Positions 22,298 to 30,291 of a stretch of DNA of 34,592 nt are shown here, one piece after another. The notes beneath the pieces were generated by a model. That model ran no database searches, was not told the DNA's origin, and was given only the letters and a program-made list of their open reading frames with translations. Each line of letters starts with the position of its first letter. The stretch's first letter is position 1. Origin of the DNA: CAYVQE01 sp964633205 (lineage in GTDB: Bacteria; Myxococcota; B64-G9); the NCBI GenBank assembly GCA_964633205.1, contig CAZWFN010000060.1, forward strand, positions 1-34,592. Reading direction: 5' to 3'. A program made the translations under genes and the position numbers.

Positions 22298-24115
22298 CTA
22301 GCCGGCCAGGTCGAGCTCGTCCGGGTCGATCGTTTCAGGGGGCGGCGCCGCGTCCTCGTCTTCGCCTTCGGCCGGGGCGATGCCCGGTGGCAGCTCGGAG
22401 CCGCCGCCGGCGGGCGGGGCCCGGTCCGGCCGGCCGCCGGCTGGCTCGAAGACCTGATCCGGCAGATCGCCGCCGCCCGAGAAGTCATAGCCCCGCACCC
22501 GGGCCTCGGCCACGTAGGAGCCCGCGGCCAGGCGCATCTCGCCCTGGGCGTGGACCTGGATGGCGGCGTCGCCGGCCACCGGACAGGCCTGCTCGCAGGC
22601 GCCGCAGCCCAGGCAGCGCCGGGCGGCCACCACCGGCAGGCCCACGCTGTGATCGCCGTCGCGCCGGGCGTAGATGGCGTTGCAAGGGCAGATCTCATCG
22701 CATACCAAGCAGTTCTGATCCTGCGACCAGGCCAGGCAGTGGTTGCGATCGACCACGGCGGTGCCCAGCCGGGCGTGCTGCTTCTCCTCCAGGCTCAGCG
22801 GCCGGATGGCCTCGGTCGGGCAGACCTGACCGCAAACGTTGCAGCTGAACTCGCACTGGGCGAGACGCAGATCCAGCCGCGGCGCCCACAGCCCCTCCAG
22901 GCCGCCGCGGTGCCAATCCGGTTGCAGGGTGTTGGTCAGGCAGGCCTGCATGCATTGGCCGCAGCGCACGCAGCGGCTGAGAAACGCGGGCTCGGGCCGG
23001 GCGCCGGGCGGCCGGATCAGCCGGCCGGACGGCCGCCAGATCGGCTGACCGGAACCGCCGGGATGGCGCGGATCGGCCCGCAGCACCAGGCCGCCCACCA
23101 CACCGCCCAGCACCCCATAGGCGAAGCCGCGGCGGGTCAACCGGGGCCCGCGCTCCCGGGCGCCGGCGACCGGGCGGCCGAAGCCGAAATATACCGCGCC
23201 TTCCGGGCAGACCCGGGCACAGCGGTGGCAGACGATGCACTCGCGGAAGTCGGTTCCGCTGCCGTCCGGGTGGATGGCCCCGGTGGGACAACGCCGGGTG
23301 CAGGCGTCGCAGCCCGTGCAATCGCTGGTCACCCGCCGCCGGTAGGGCGCCCAGCGGCCGGTCCAGCCCAGCAGCGCCCCCAGCGGGCACAGGTGGCGGC
23401 ACCAGAAGCGCGGCTGCAGCCGGCCGAGCAGCAGCAGCCCCAACAACAGCCCGGCGCTGATCAGCAACCCGTCGAAGACCCGCCGGTGCAGCTCGGCGTA
23501 GGCCAGCCCGGTCCAATCCAGCCCTTCGGCCAGCGGCCGCACCGCCTGCAGCCCGGCGTCGCCGGTTGCCACCAGGGCCGGATGCAGCACGGTGGCGCTG
23601 AACCGGGTGGCCAACACCAGCGGGTCGGCGAAGCCCAGCAGGTCGATGCCGGTCACCGCCGCGCCCACCAGCGCCACCAGCAGCACCAGCTTGATCCGCC
23701 GCGCCCGCCGGAAGCCGCCGTGGTTGTGCCGGGCCTTCTGCCGCCGGGCCAGTAGCGCATCGCTGAGATCGAACAGGCTGCCCAGCGGGCAGGCGTGGCT
23801 GCAGAACACCCGCCCCATCAGCGCCGCCAGCCCCAAGGCCACCAACGACAGCAGGGTCAGCGGCACCAGCACCCGGGCCGCCAGCCCTTGGACCAGCGCC
23901 AGCAACGGGTCGGTGAGCAGGAACAGGTCCACCGGCCAGTCGGGCCGGCCGTCGTAGGCCGCCAGCCACAGCAGGCCGATGAACAGCGCCCCGAAGCCGA
24001 CCTGGAAGCCCCGCCGCACGGTCCGCCGCCAGCCCACCCACAGCGCCAGCAGCAGCCCCAGCCCCAGCCAGACGAAGGCCGGATGAAACCACGCTGTGGC
24101 CGCGTCCACCATCAT
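22298..24115 (-). CDS. Membrane polyferredoxin, NapH-like plus NapG-like fusion
   Basis: A 605-aa predicted electron-transfer protein. The N-terminal part has about five transmembrane helices and two CxxxCP membrane clusters of the NapH/NosR type (CSHACPLG near residue 103, CRHLCPLG near 236). Two ferredoxin motifs follow (CTGCDACTRRCP near 263, CIVCHRCARVCP near 290). At about residues 322-345 comes TRRGFAYGVLGGVVGGLVL, which looks like an internal Tat-type signal. After it are four more cysteine clusters (CVRCGQC near 379, CNVCGQVCP near 421, CLVCDEICP near 467, CLGCGACEQACP near 500) and an acidic Pro-rich tail. In Nap systems these halves are separate proteins. No terminal reductase or oxidase gene is adjacent, so the pathway is unknown. 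Start uncertain: ATG at 24115 or 24112, with no clear ribosome site; an in-frame GTG lies 9 bp further up. Confidence 0.85.
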   Translation of the reverse strand: MMVDAATAWFHPAFVWLGLGLLLALWVGWRRTVRRGFQVGFGALFIGLLWLAAYDGRPDWPVDLFLLTDPLLALVQGLAARVLVPLTLLSLVALGLAALMGRVFCSHACPLGSLFDLSDALLARRQKARHNHGGFRRARRIKLVLLVALVGAAVTGIDLLGFADPLVLATRFSATVLHPALVATGDAGLQAVRPLAEGLDWTGLAYAELHRRVFDGLLISAGLLLGLLLLGRLQPRFWCRHLCPLGALLGWTGRWAPYRRRVTSDCTGCDACTRRCPTGAIHPDGSGTDFRECIVCHRCARVCPEGAVYFGFGRPVAGARERGPRLTRRGFAYGVLGGVVGGLVLRADPRHPGGSGQPIWRPSGRLIRPPGARPEPAFLSRCVRCGQCMQACLTNTLQPDWHRGGLEGLWAPRLDLRLAQCEFSCNVCGQVCPTEAIRPLSLEEKQHARLGTAVVDRNHCLAWSQDQNCLVCDEICPCNAIYARRDGDHSVGLPVVAARRCLGCGACEQACPVAGDAAIQVHAQGEMRLAAGSYVAEARVRGYDFSGGGDLPDQVFEPAGGRPDRAPPAGGGSELPPGIAPAEGEDEDAAPPPETIDPDELDLAG

Positions 24116-24173
24116 TGGCACTTTTGCGCCAAGCGCCGGCGAAGTCAAACCCGCTCCACCGGCCAATGGCCGG
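24115..24173. promoter_or_regulatory. Two inverted repeats at the polyferredoxin start, in the divergent intergenic region
   Basis: TTGGC (24115-24119) and GCCAA (24128-24132) form an inverted repeat touching the polyferredoxin start codon. CCGGCCA-a-TGGCCGG (24159-24173) is a perfect 7-1-7 palindrome 44 bp upstream of that start. Between them lies a minus-strand TTGACT (24148-24143), a possible -35. The position suits an operator for the polyferredoxin or the divergent gene, but GC-rich DNA produces such palindromes by chance. Confidence 0.4.
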
Positions 24174-24301
24174 CCCGCTCGACATGGCCGCGGATTGCGG
24201 CCAAGATACGATACCGAGATACGGATCCAGCCGCCGCGCGCTCCGGCACCGCTTCTCGAAGCGCGCCGGGCCGTCGGCCGCAGCCAGCGAGGCGCCCGCA
24301 G

Positions 24302-24766
24302 ATGGACGACGAGCTCGAGGTCATCGAGACCTTTCACTCCCCGGCCCAGGCCGGCATGGCCCGGTCGCTGCTGGCGGCCGAGGGCATCGAGGTCTACCTG
24401 CTCGACGAGCACGTGGCCTCGGTCACCGGCGGCCATGCCTTCTTCCCCACCCGGCTGCAGGTGCGCGCCGCAGACGCCGAACGGGCCCGGGCGCTGCTGG
24501 CCGAAGGCATCGACCCCGCCGAGCTGGAACGCCAGGCAGAGCAGGCGGCGCGCCAGGCCCCGGCCGAGGATGAAGACGGCTTCGCCGCCCCGGCGCCCAC
24601 CGCCGCCGCGCTGGAGCGCTGCCCGGCCTGCGGCTCGGACCTGATCGAGCCGGCGCCCTTTCCCCTCAAGACCGTGCTGGCCAGCCTGCTGCTGGCCGGC
24701 CTGCCGCTGCTGCTCATGAACCCACCGCGCGGCTGCCATTCCTGCGGCCACCGCTGGCGGGTCTGA
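24302..24766 (+). CDS. DUF2007-type small protein with C-terminal zinc ribbon and membrane helix
   Basis: A 154-aa protein. Residues about 4-65 match the DUF2007 (putative signal-transducing) pattern: ETFHSPAQAGMARSLLAAEGIEVYLLDEH and then LQVRAADAERARALL. An acidic linker follows. CPACG near residue 106 and CHSCGH near residue 146 flank a hydrophobic stretch (TVLASLLLAGLPLLLM), so a split zinc ribbon brackets one membrane helix. The start at 24302 begins MDDELEVIETF, as family members do; the frame is open much further upstream but without similarity. The next gene starts 13 bp downstream. The function of the family is unknown. Confidence 0.82.
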   Translation: MDDELEVIETFHSPAQAGMARSLLAAEGIEVYLLDEHVASVTGGHAFFPTRLQVRAADAERARALLAEGIDPAELERQAEQAARQAPAEDEDGFAAPAPTAAALERCPACGSDLIEPAPFPLKTVLASLLLAGLPLLLMNPPRGCHSCGHRWRV

Positions 24767-24779
24767 GACGGGGCGGGAC

Positions 24780-26198
24780 ATGGGCTCCATCCTGGATACG
24801 CCTACCGAGCGAGAGGCCGCCGAGGCCGGGGGATCCGCGCCGGCCGCGACCGCGGAGGCCTTCGCCGAGCGGCGCGCGCGGCTGGGGCTGCGGCTGGTGG
24901 GCTGGGTGCTGGTGCTTCACGCCGTCGGTTTCGCGCTGACCCAGCTCAGCTGGCACCAGGTCCAACAGCTGCGGCCCCTGGCCAGCGGCCTCCGGTTCGC
25001 CAGCCCCATCCTCAGTCTGCTGGCCGCATTGGGCGTGACCTGGTTTGCCCGCAGCCGGCGCCGGGCCGCACCGTCCCGGGACCGGATGGCGCGGCTGGCC
25101 GCCGGGATGTACTGGCTCATGTTCGGCCTGAGCCTGATCCTGCTGGTGGCCGGCGAGCTCGGCAATCTGCTGCAGCTGTGGCCGGCGAGCCTGGATGCCA
25201 CGAGCTGGTGGCAGTATGCCATGCGCAGCCTGTGGAGCCTGAACCTGCTGGCCCTGCTCATCGGCAACCTGTGCCTGCTGGCGGGCTTCGACGTGCATCC
25301 CGGCTGGCGCTGGGCCGCGGTCGGCGTGCTGCTGCTGCGCACGGTCCTGACGTCCCTGTTCCATTGGACCGGACTGCGCCTGGAGCTGGATCCCCTGCTG
25401 GGCCGGCTGCTCCCCCTGGGCTGGGTGCTGGGCTACTTCGCGGTCTGGGCTGTGGTCTTCTTCCTCCAGGCCCGGATGGGCCCGAAGCCGCGGCAGCCGG
25501 ATCCGAGTTGGGTGCCGGTGGTGCGCCAGGGGCTGATCCACTACCGCCGCGCCCTGCTGGGGCGCATCCTGGTGCTGCTGGCCGGTGTGCTGGCGCTGGT
25601 GCTGGCCGCGCTGGCCCAAAGCCAGGCCGCGGCCGTGGTGATCGGCCTGGGCGTCACCCTGGCGGGGCTGGTCATGGCCGGCTGGAGCATGCTGGGCATC
25701 GTCCTGCAGCAGGCCGTGCCAGCGGGCGGGGGCCTGCGCGGGCCGGCCCGCACGGCGCTGGTGCTGGGTGCGCTGGGCCTGCTGGCCGACTGCACCGCCA
25801 CCCGCGCCGGCGTGGACCTGCTGCTGGACCGCGGCCGCATGATGGGCCTGGGCCTGAGTTCCGAAGCGGGTGCGGTGCTGGGCGCGGCCGGGCAGCTGCT
25901 GGGCCTGGCGGCCTTCGTGGCCCTGCTGGTCTTTCTGGGCCGGCTGGCGCGCCGGGCCGGTCGCCAGCCGCTGGCCGCCGAGGCCGGCCGGCTGCTGGGC
26001 TGGGTGGTGGCGCTGGGCATCGGCCTGGTGCTGGTCCAGCTGTGGCTGTGGTTCGGCCGTCCGCCCCCCGTCCTGCTGCTGATCCTGGCGCTGGGCCTGC
26101 TGATCCTGGCCATCGTGCTGGTGGTGCGTTACATCAAGCTGCTCGCCGACCTGGAGCACGGCCTGGGCGACCTGGCCGCAGCCGATGCCTTCGATTAG
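24780..26198 (+). CDS. Polytopic membrane protein of unknown function
   Basis: A 472-aa inner-membrane protein with a hydrophilic N-terminus of about 35 residues and roughly ten to twelve hydrophobic segments, rich in Leu, Ala and Gly. I recognise no transporter or enzyme signature. Basic loops such as RSRRRAAPSRDRMARL and ARRAGRQPL should lie on the cytoplasmic side. It starts 13 bp after the DUF2007-type gene and overlaps the next gene by 14 bp, so it belongs to the same transcript. Confidence 0.75.
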   Translation: MGSILDTPTEREAAEAGGSAPAATAEAFAERRARLGLRLVGWVLVLHAVGFALTQLSWHQVQQLRPLASGLRFASPILSLLAALGVTWFARSRRRAAPSRDRMARLAAGMYWLMFGLSLILLVAGELGNLLQLWPASLDATSWWQYAMRSLWSLNLLALLIGNLCLLAGFDVHPGWRWAAVGVLLLRTVLTSLFHWTGLRLELDPLLGRLLPLGWVLGYFAVWAVVFFLQARMGPKPRQPDPSWVPVVRQGLIHYRRALLGRILVLLAGVLALVLAALAQSQAAAVVIGLGVTLAGLVMAGWSMLGIVLQQAVPAGGGLRGPARTALVLGALGLLADCTATRAGVDLLLDRGRMMGLGLSSEAGAVLGAAGQLLGLAAFVALLVFLGRLARRAGRQPLAAEAGRLLGWVVALGIGLVLVQLWLWFGRPPPVLLLILALGLLILAIVLVVRYIKLLADLEHGLGDLAAADAFD

Positions 26199-27360
26199 CC
26201 CGGAGTCGCCACCCCCCCCGAGGACAGCCCCATCGGCGCCGGCGCAGCCCGATGATTTGGCGCACCCGGGCCGAGCTGTTAGCCTGCGGGGTGAGCGGCG
26301 GGAGGCGCTGAGAGCCTTGAGCAAATGGAACCCCAAACCCCGGCCGGGCTGCGATCCGACCCGCTTGCCGCTGTCGCCGCAGGCCGGGGTGCTGCTGTCG
26401 CGCATCGACGGGGTGACCTCGGTGTCCGGTCTGTGCCAGCTGACCGGGCTGCCGCGGCGCGAGGTACTCGGCCTGCTCAAACAGCTCGTGTCCCAGGGGG
26501 CGGTAGAAGCGCCGCCCAAGCCCGAGCGGCAAAAAGGCGGGCAGTCTTCCAGCCTGCCCGAGCTGCCGGGTGAAGACCGGGCCGACGGCACGGCGGCCGA
26601 TCCGGCGGCCGACCGGGACGAGCCCGCCGCAGCCGACGAATCGGATGCCGCGGCCACGGCTGCCGGCGCGGCCACTCACCGCAAGCGCTACCGGACCGAG
26701 CTGGCCGGCCTGGAGCGCGACGTGCGCGTGGGCTTGGCGGAAAAGGCCGCCGACCCCGACCTGTCCGCGCTGTGCTTCGATCCCGATCCGGGCGTGGTGC
26801 GGGCGGTGCTGGCCAACCACCGGGTGGGCCTGAGTCACGCCCGGCTGATCGCCGCCCACCACCGCAACCCGGCCGGGCTGGAGCACCTGGCGCGACGGGT
26901 GCGTTTCTTGCGCGACGCCGCCGTGCGCCGGCTGCTGCTGCGCAACAACCAGACGCCCGACGCCGTGCTGCGCCGCCTGTTCGAGCCGCTGCCGCTGATC
27001 CAGATCTTCAAGACCCCGCTGGGCCGCGAGTGCACCCAGCGGGCCAAGCGCATCGCCCGCGAGACGCTACGCAAGAAGTGGCAACGGGCCGACGGCCAGG
27101 AACGCGCCGGGCTGGTGTTCAACACCGAGGGCCGCTGTCTGCAGAACTTGACCGGGCTGCACTTCGGCGGCAAGACCACCACCCTGCTGTGCCGGCGGAG
27201 CTACAATTCGCCGCAGCTCATCCAGAGCCTGGCCCGCTTCCCGGCCACCCCGCCCAAGCTGATCGCCCATCTGCTCAAGCAAGCCATCGTGCGCCGCCAG
27301 CAGCGGCTCAGAAAGATGCTGCTGGGCCACGCCAACTGCCCGGCCAACCTGAAGCGCTGA
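26185..27360 (+). CDS. Unknown protein: winged-helix-like N-terminal module plus basic helical repeats
   Basis: A 391-aa soluble-looking protein. Residues about 60-108 (LPLSPQAGVLLSRIDGVTSV...LTGLPRREVLGLLKQLVSQGAVE) look like the small helical or winged-helix module common in myxobacterial multidomain proteins. Residues about 115-165 are an Ala/Asp/Pro-rich linker. The C-terminal part has helical repeats (DPDPGVVRAVLANHRVG and similar, HEAT-like) and many Arg and Lys, ending in RRQQRLRKML. No catalytic motif is evident. The start at 26185 overlaps the upstream membrane gene by 14 bp; a later start is possible because the first 50 residues are low-complexity. The net basic charge would allow nucleic-acid or ribosome contact, but this is only a guess. 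Confidence 0.7.
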   Translation: MPSISPESPPPPRTAPSAPAQPDDLAHPGRAVSLRGERREALRALSKWNPKPRPGCDPTRLPLSPQAGVLLSRIDGVTSVSGLCQLTGLPRREVLGLLKQLVSQGAVEAPPKPERQKGGQSSSLPELPGEDRADGTAADPAADRDEPAAADESDAAATAAGAATHRKRYRTELAGLERDVRVGLAEKAADPDLSALCFDPDPGVVRAVLANHRVGLSHARLIAAHHRNPAGLEHLARRVRFLRDAAVRRLLLRNNQTPDAVLRRLFEPLPLIQIFKTPLGRECTQRAKRIARETLRKKWQRADGQERAGLVFNTEGRCLQNLTGLHFGGKTTTLLCRRSYNSPQLIQSLARFPATPPKLIAHLLKQAIVRRQQRLRKMLLGHANCPANLKR

Positions 27361-27461
27361 GGCGGTCGCCGGTGATTAGATCCCAGGCCGGCCTGATGCG
27401 TATTCAGGGAGGGGAACGCAAACGACTGCGATACGCCTGGATGGGCGCGAGGAGGTGGGAG

Positions 27462-28592
27462 ATGAGACCCGGTACACTGTGCAGCGCGGCGCTGGTGGCC
27501 ATCGCCAGCCTGACTTTGATGAGCGCGGAGGCCGCAGCCGGCCGCAACGCGGCTGCGCCCAAGGTGGAAGTGGTCTTCGTGCTCGACACCACCGGCTCCA
27601 TGGGCGGGTTGCTCCAGGGCGCCAAGCAGAAGATCTGGTCCATCGTCAACGAGATCGCCAAGGGCCAGCCCACCCCCGACATCCGGCTGGGCCTGATCGG
27701 CTACCGCGACAAGGGCGACGCCTACATCACCACCCGGACCGACCTGACCACCGATCTCGACGCCGTCTACGAGAAGCTGATGGCCTTCCAGGCCGCCGGC
27801 GGCGGTGACGGGCCGGAGCATGTCAACCAGGCCATGCACGAAGCCGTCCACCGGATGAGTTGGTCGGCCGGCCGGCGGGTGCTCAAGGTGGTCTTTTTGG
27901 TGGGCGACGCGCCGCCGCACATGGACTACCAGGACGACGTCAAGTACCCCGAGACGCTGCAGCAGGCCATGCGCCGCGATCTGATCGTCAACACCATCCT
28001 GTGCGGCAACAACACCGCCGCGCGCCGCACCTGGCAGGACATCGCCCGCAAGGCCGAGGGCCGCTTCGTGGCCATCGCCCAGAGCGGCGGTACGGTGGCG
28101 GTGGCCACGCCCTACGACGCCGAGCTGGCCGCGCTGTCGCGGAGGCTGGAAGCCACCCACCTGAGCTACGGCTCGGTCGCCGAACGCGAGGCGGTCCGCG
28201 CCAAGATGAAGCGCTCGCGCGCGGTGATGGCCGAGGCGGCACCCGAGGCGGCCGCCTCGCGGGCGGCCTACAAGGCGCGGGCCGGCGCGGTAGGCCGCGG
28301 CCGCGACCTGGTGGCCGACGTGGCCTCCGGCGAGGCCGATCTCGACGCCATGGGCGACGCCGAGCTGCCGGCCGAGCTGCAGGGCAAATCGGCGGCCGAA
28401 CGCAAGAAGCTGCTCGAGAAAAAGCAAACCGAGCGCCGCCGGCTGAGCAAGCAGATCGCCGAGCTGTCCAGCAAACGCGACGCCTTCGTCAAGGAGAAGC
28501 TCGCCGAAAAGGGCGCCGTGCGCGACTCCTTCGACGCGCAGGTCATCGAGTCCATCCGCAGCAAGGCGGCCAAGAAGGGCATCCGCTACTGA
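27462..28592 (+). CDS. Secreted von Willebrand factor A domain protein
   Basis: A 376-aa protein with a signal peptide (MRPGTLCSAALVAIASLTLM..AEAAAG) and a VWA domain at about residues 34-215. The MIDAS metal site has the form DTTGSM (residues 42-47), where the classic motif is DxSxS. Further family blocks are LGLIGYRDKGDAYITT, GGGDGPEHVNQAMHEAV and VVFLVGDAPPHMDY. The C-terminal 150 residues are a long charged helical, probably coiled-coil, region rich in Lys, Glu and Arg. A GGAGG site precedes the ATG at 27462; an in-frame ATG at 27396 would bury the signal peptide. It begins 101 bp after the previous gene. Its stop overlaps the convergent hydrolase gene by 7 bp. The binding partner is unknown. 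Confidence 0.88.
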   Translation: MRPGTLCSAALVAIASLTLMSAEAAAGRNAAAPKVEVVFVLDTTGSMGGLLQGAKQKIWSIVNEIAKGQPTPDIRLGLIGYRDKGDAYITTRTDLTTDLDAVYEKLMAFQAAGGGDGPEHVNQAMHEAVHRMSWSAGRRVLKVVFLVGDAPPHMDYQDDVKYPETLQQAMRRDLIVNTILCGNNTAARRTWQDIARKAEGRFVAIAQSGGTVAVATPYDAELAALSRRLEATHLSYGSVAEREAVRAKMKRSRAVMAEAAPEAAASRAAYKARAGAVGRGRDLVADVASGEADLDAMGDAELPAELQGKSAAERKKLLEKKQTERRRLSKQIAELSSKRDAFVKEKLAEKGAVRDSFDAQVIESIRSKAAKKGIRY

Positions 28593-29389
28593 TCGCCCGC
28601 AGCCCCTCCCCCGCCCCGGCCGCCGGCCTCCTCCCGCTCGGGCGGCTCCACGGCCAGGAAGCGCTCGAACCAATCGATCAGCCGATCGGTCACCCGGCGC
28701 CAGTCGGCGGCCGCCATCAGGTGGCCGGCCGCGGGCAGGTGCAGCGCCGCCAAACGCTCGGGTGCCGTCCGGTAGTGAGACTGCAAGCGCTGGTGGAACG
28801 CGCGGGCCGGGCCGGGCGGCACCATGTCGTCGCGGCCGGCGGTGACGGTCAGCAGTGCGGTGGGGAAGAAGGCCTGCGGCCGCCGGTGCGGGCTGCGCTC
28901 GGGCAGGCCCCGCCATACCGGCGAGGACACGATGGCAGCCACCGCCCGCAGCCGCGGCTCGGCCAGCACCGCGCCGTAGGTGATATAGCCGCCCATGCTG
29001 ACGCCGGCCATGCCCAGCCGCCGGCCGTCGCTCAAGCCCAGGCCCTGGAGGTGGTCGCAGATGGCCGGCACCTCGTCGGTCGACCGGGCCACCACGTCGC
29101 GGAACAGCGGCTCGGCCCGATCGCCGGCGAAGCGCTGCTCGAAGTCGGCGAAGCGGCGCTGGCCGTGGCCGACCGCATCCACGCCCACCGCCAGCAGCCC
29201 CGCCTCGGCCAGCCGGCGCATCTCGCGCAGATGGGCCAGCTTGCCGGCGGTGAAGCCGTGGTAGAACAGCACCACCCCGGCCTCGGCGGCCGCCTCGGCG
29301 CTGGCGCGAAAGACCAGCACCGATGGCGCCCCGGCCAGCTCCAGCCGCCGGGTGCGCACCATGCCCTGCTCACCAGCCGTGCGTCCCAT
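28586..29389 (-). CDS. Alpha/beta hydrolase (dienelactone hydrolase/YjfP-like esterase)
   Basis: A 267-aa soluble serine hydrolase. The nucleophile elbow is GVSMGG (about residues 127-132), the acid is in GRDDMVPP (about residue 185) and the histidine in AGHLM (about residue 220), a complete catalytic triad in the right order. FYHGFTAGK near residue 43 gives the oxyanion-hole region. The substrate cannot be told; small esters or lactones are typical for the family. It starts at 29389, with an alternative ATG at 29362, and ends in a Gly-rich tail that overlaps the convergent VWA gene. Confidence 0.88.
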   Translation of the reverse strand: MGRTAGEQGMVRTRRLELAGAPSVLVFRASAEAAAEAGVVLFYHGFTAGKLAHLREMRRLAEAGLLAVGVDAVGHGQRRFADFEQRFAGDRAEPLFRDVVARSTDEVPAICDHLQGLGLSDGRRLGMAGVSMGGYITYGAVLAEPRLRAVAAIVSSPVWRGLPERSPHRRPQAFFPTALLTVTAGRDDMVPPGPARAFHQRLQSHYRTAPERLAALHLPAAGHLMAAADWRRVTDRLIDWFERFLAVEPPEREEAGGRGGGGAAGDQ

Positions 29390-29470
29390 GCCTCCACCGG
29401 CTGTACCACGGCGCTGCTACCGCACCCAAGGGTACGGCACAAACCGCCGCCGCAATCAAAGCCAAGAGCA

Positions 29471-29528
29471 GTACCATTCCACCAGAGCTGTATACGCTAT
29501 CGAAGCAGTTTCTGCGAAGGAATGGTAC
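29471..29528. repeat. 10-bp inverted repeat in the divergent intergenic region
   Basis: GTACCATTCC (29471-29480) and its exact reverse complement GGAATGGTAC (29519-29528) are separated by 38 bp. They lie in a locally AT-richer stretch between the hydrolase start and the secreted protein start. The layout would suit a two-site operator or a looping site. Confidence 0.6.
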
Positions 29529-29564
29529 AAAGCGCCGGCCCGCAACAGGGTTCGGCCCCGGCGC

Positions 29565-29570
29565 TTGACA
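29565..29570 (+). promoter_or_regulatory. Perfect -35 hexamer upstream of the secreted unknown protein
   Basis: TTGACA, 29 bp before the ATG at 29600. At 17-bp spacing the -10 reads cagtct, a poor match. If real, the mRNA would be nearly leaderless. Weak call. Confidence 0.3.
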
Positions 29571-29599
29571 GCCACGCCCGCTGCTGCCAGTCTTTGCGC

Positions 29600-30274
29600 A
29601 TGCAAGCGAAAAACACGACGGCTGCGCTGGTGGCCTTCGGCCTGCTCGGTGCTCCCTTGGCCGCGGCCGGCCCGGCGGTGGCCGCGGCCGACGCCGAGCC
29701 CGGGTCCGAGGTCCGCTCGCCGGCGGCCTGCCCATCGCTGTTCGGCGATCCGTCCGCCCGCGAACGCAACCGGCGCCAGCGTGCCGGCCAGCTGGTCGCC
29801 ATCGAGCCCGGCGAGCACGCCATCAACCTGATCCACAGCGGCAGCTGGCGCAAACCGACCCCGATCCGCTTCAAGGGGCTCAAGCTGGTCTCGACCGCCG
29901 GCGCCGGCCGGCAGCGGCCCAGCGCCCTGGTCGAGGTGGACGAGCTGCCGGCCACGGTGCGCTGCGCGCCGGGGCTCTATGAGCTGCACAGCGACGATTC
30001 GCTGGGCGGCAGCAGCCGGGTGCTGGCCATCCTGGAGGACGTGCTGTTGCTCGAGGTCGACGGCCAGCTGCGCTACCTGGCGCCGCAGCGCTTCGACGCC
30101 TCAGCGACCAAGCCGGCCTTTCGCATGATCTGGCGCTCGACCTGGACCCTGGCCGGGGTCGCCGCCAGCAGCGGCACCGCTTCGGCCACTGCTTCTGCCG
30201 CCAGCCACGCCCGGCCCAAGCCGATCCACCGCACCAGCCACCGCACCAGCCGCAGGCTGCCCAGCCGCCGCTGA
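29600..30274 (+). CDS. Secreted or periplasmic protein of unknown function
   Basis: A 224-aa protein starting MQAKNTTAALVAFGLLGAPL, with a signal peptide ending near AAAGPAVAAADA. The middle is beta-rich (GEHAINLIHSGSWRKPTPIRFKG, ALVEVDELPATVRC), with two cysteines at about residues 44 and 123 that could form a disulfide. The C-terminal 45 residues are Ser/Ala/Thr then Arg/His/Pro-rich and look disordered. I recognise no family. The reading frame is open far upstream, but the signal peptide fixes the start near 29600; a TTG at 29594 is the only close alternative. Confidence 0.65.
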   Translation: MQAKNTTAALVAFGLLGAPLAAAGPAVAAADAEPGSEVRSPAACPSLFGDPSARERNRRQRAGQLVAIEPGEHAINLIHSGSWRKPTPIRFKGLKLVSTAGAGRQRPSALVEVDELPATVRCAPGLYELHSDDSLGGSSRVLAILEDVLLLEVDGQLRYLAPQRFDASATKPAFRMIWRSTWTLAGVAASSGTASATASAASHARPKPIHRTSHRTSRRLPSRR

Positions 30275-30291
30275 GACGCTCGGCCCGCTGC

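Noticed and set aside
22287..22298. TTCG tetraloop hairpin at the polyferredoxin stop as a terminator
   Set aside because: The stem is only 4 bp and no T-run follows on the minus strand.
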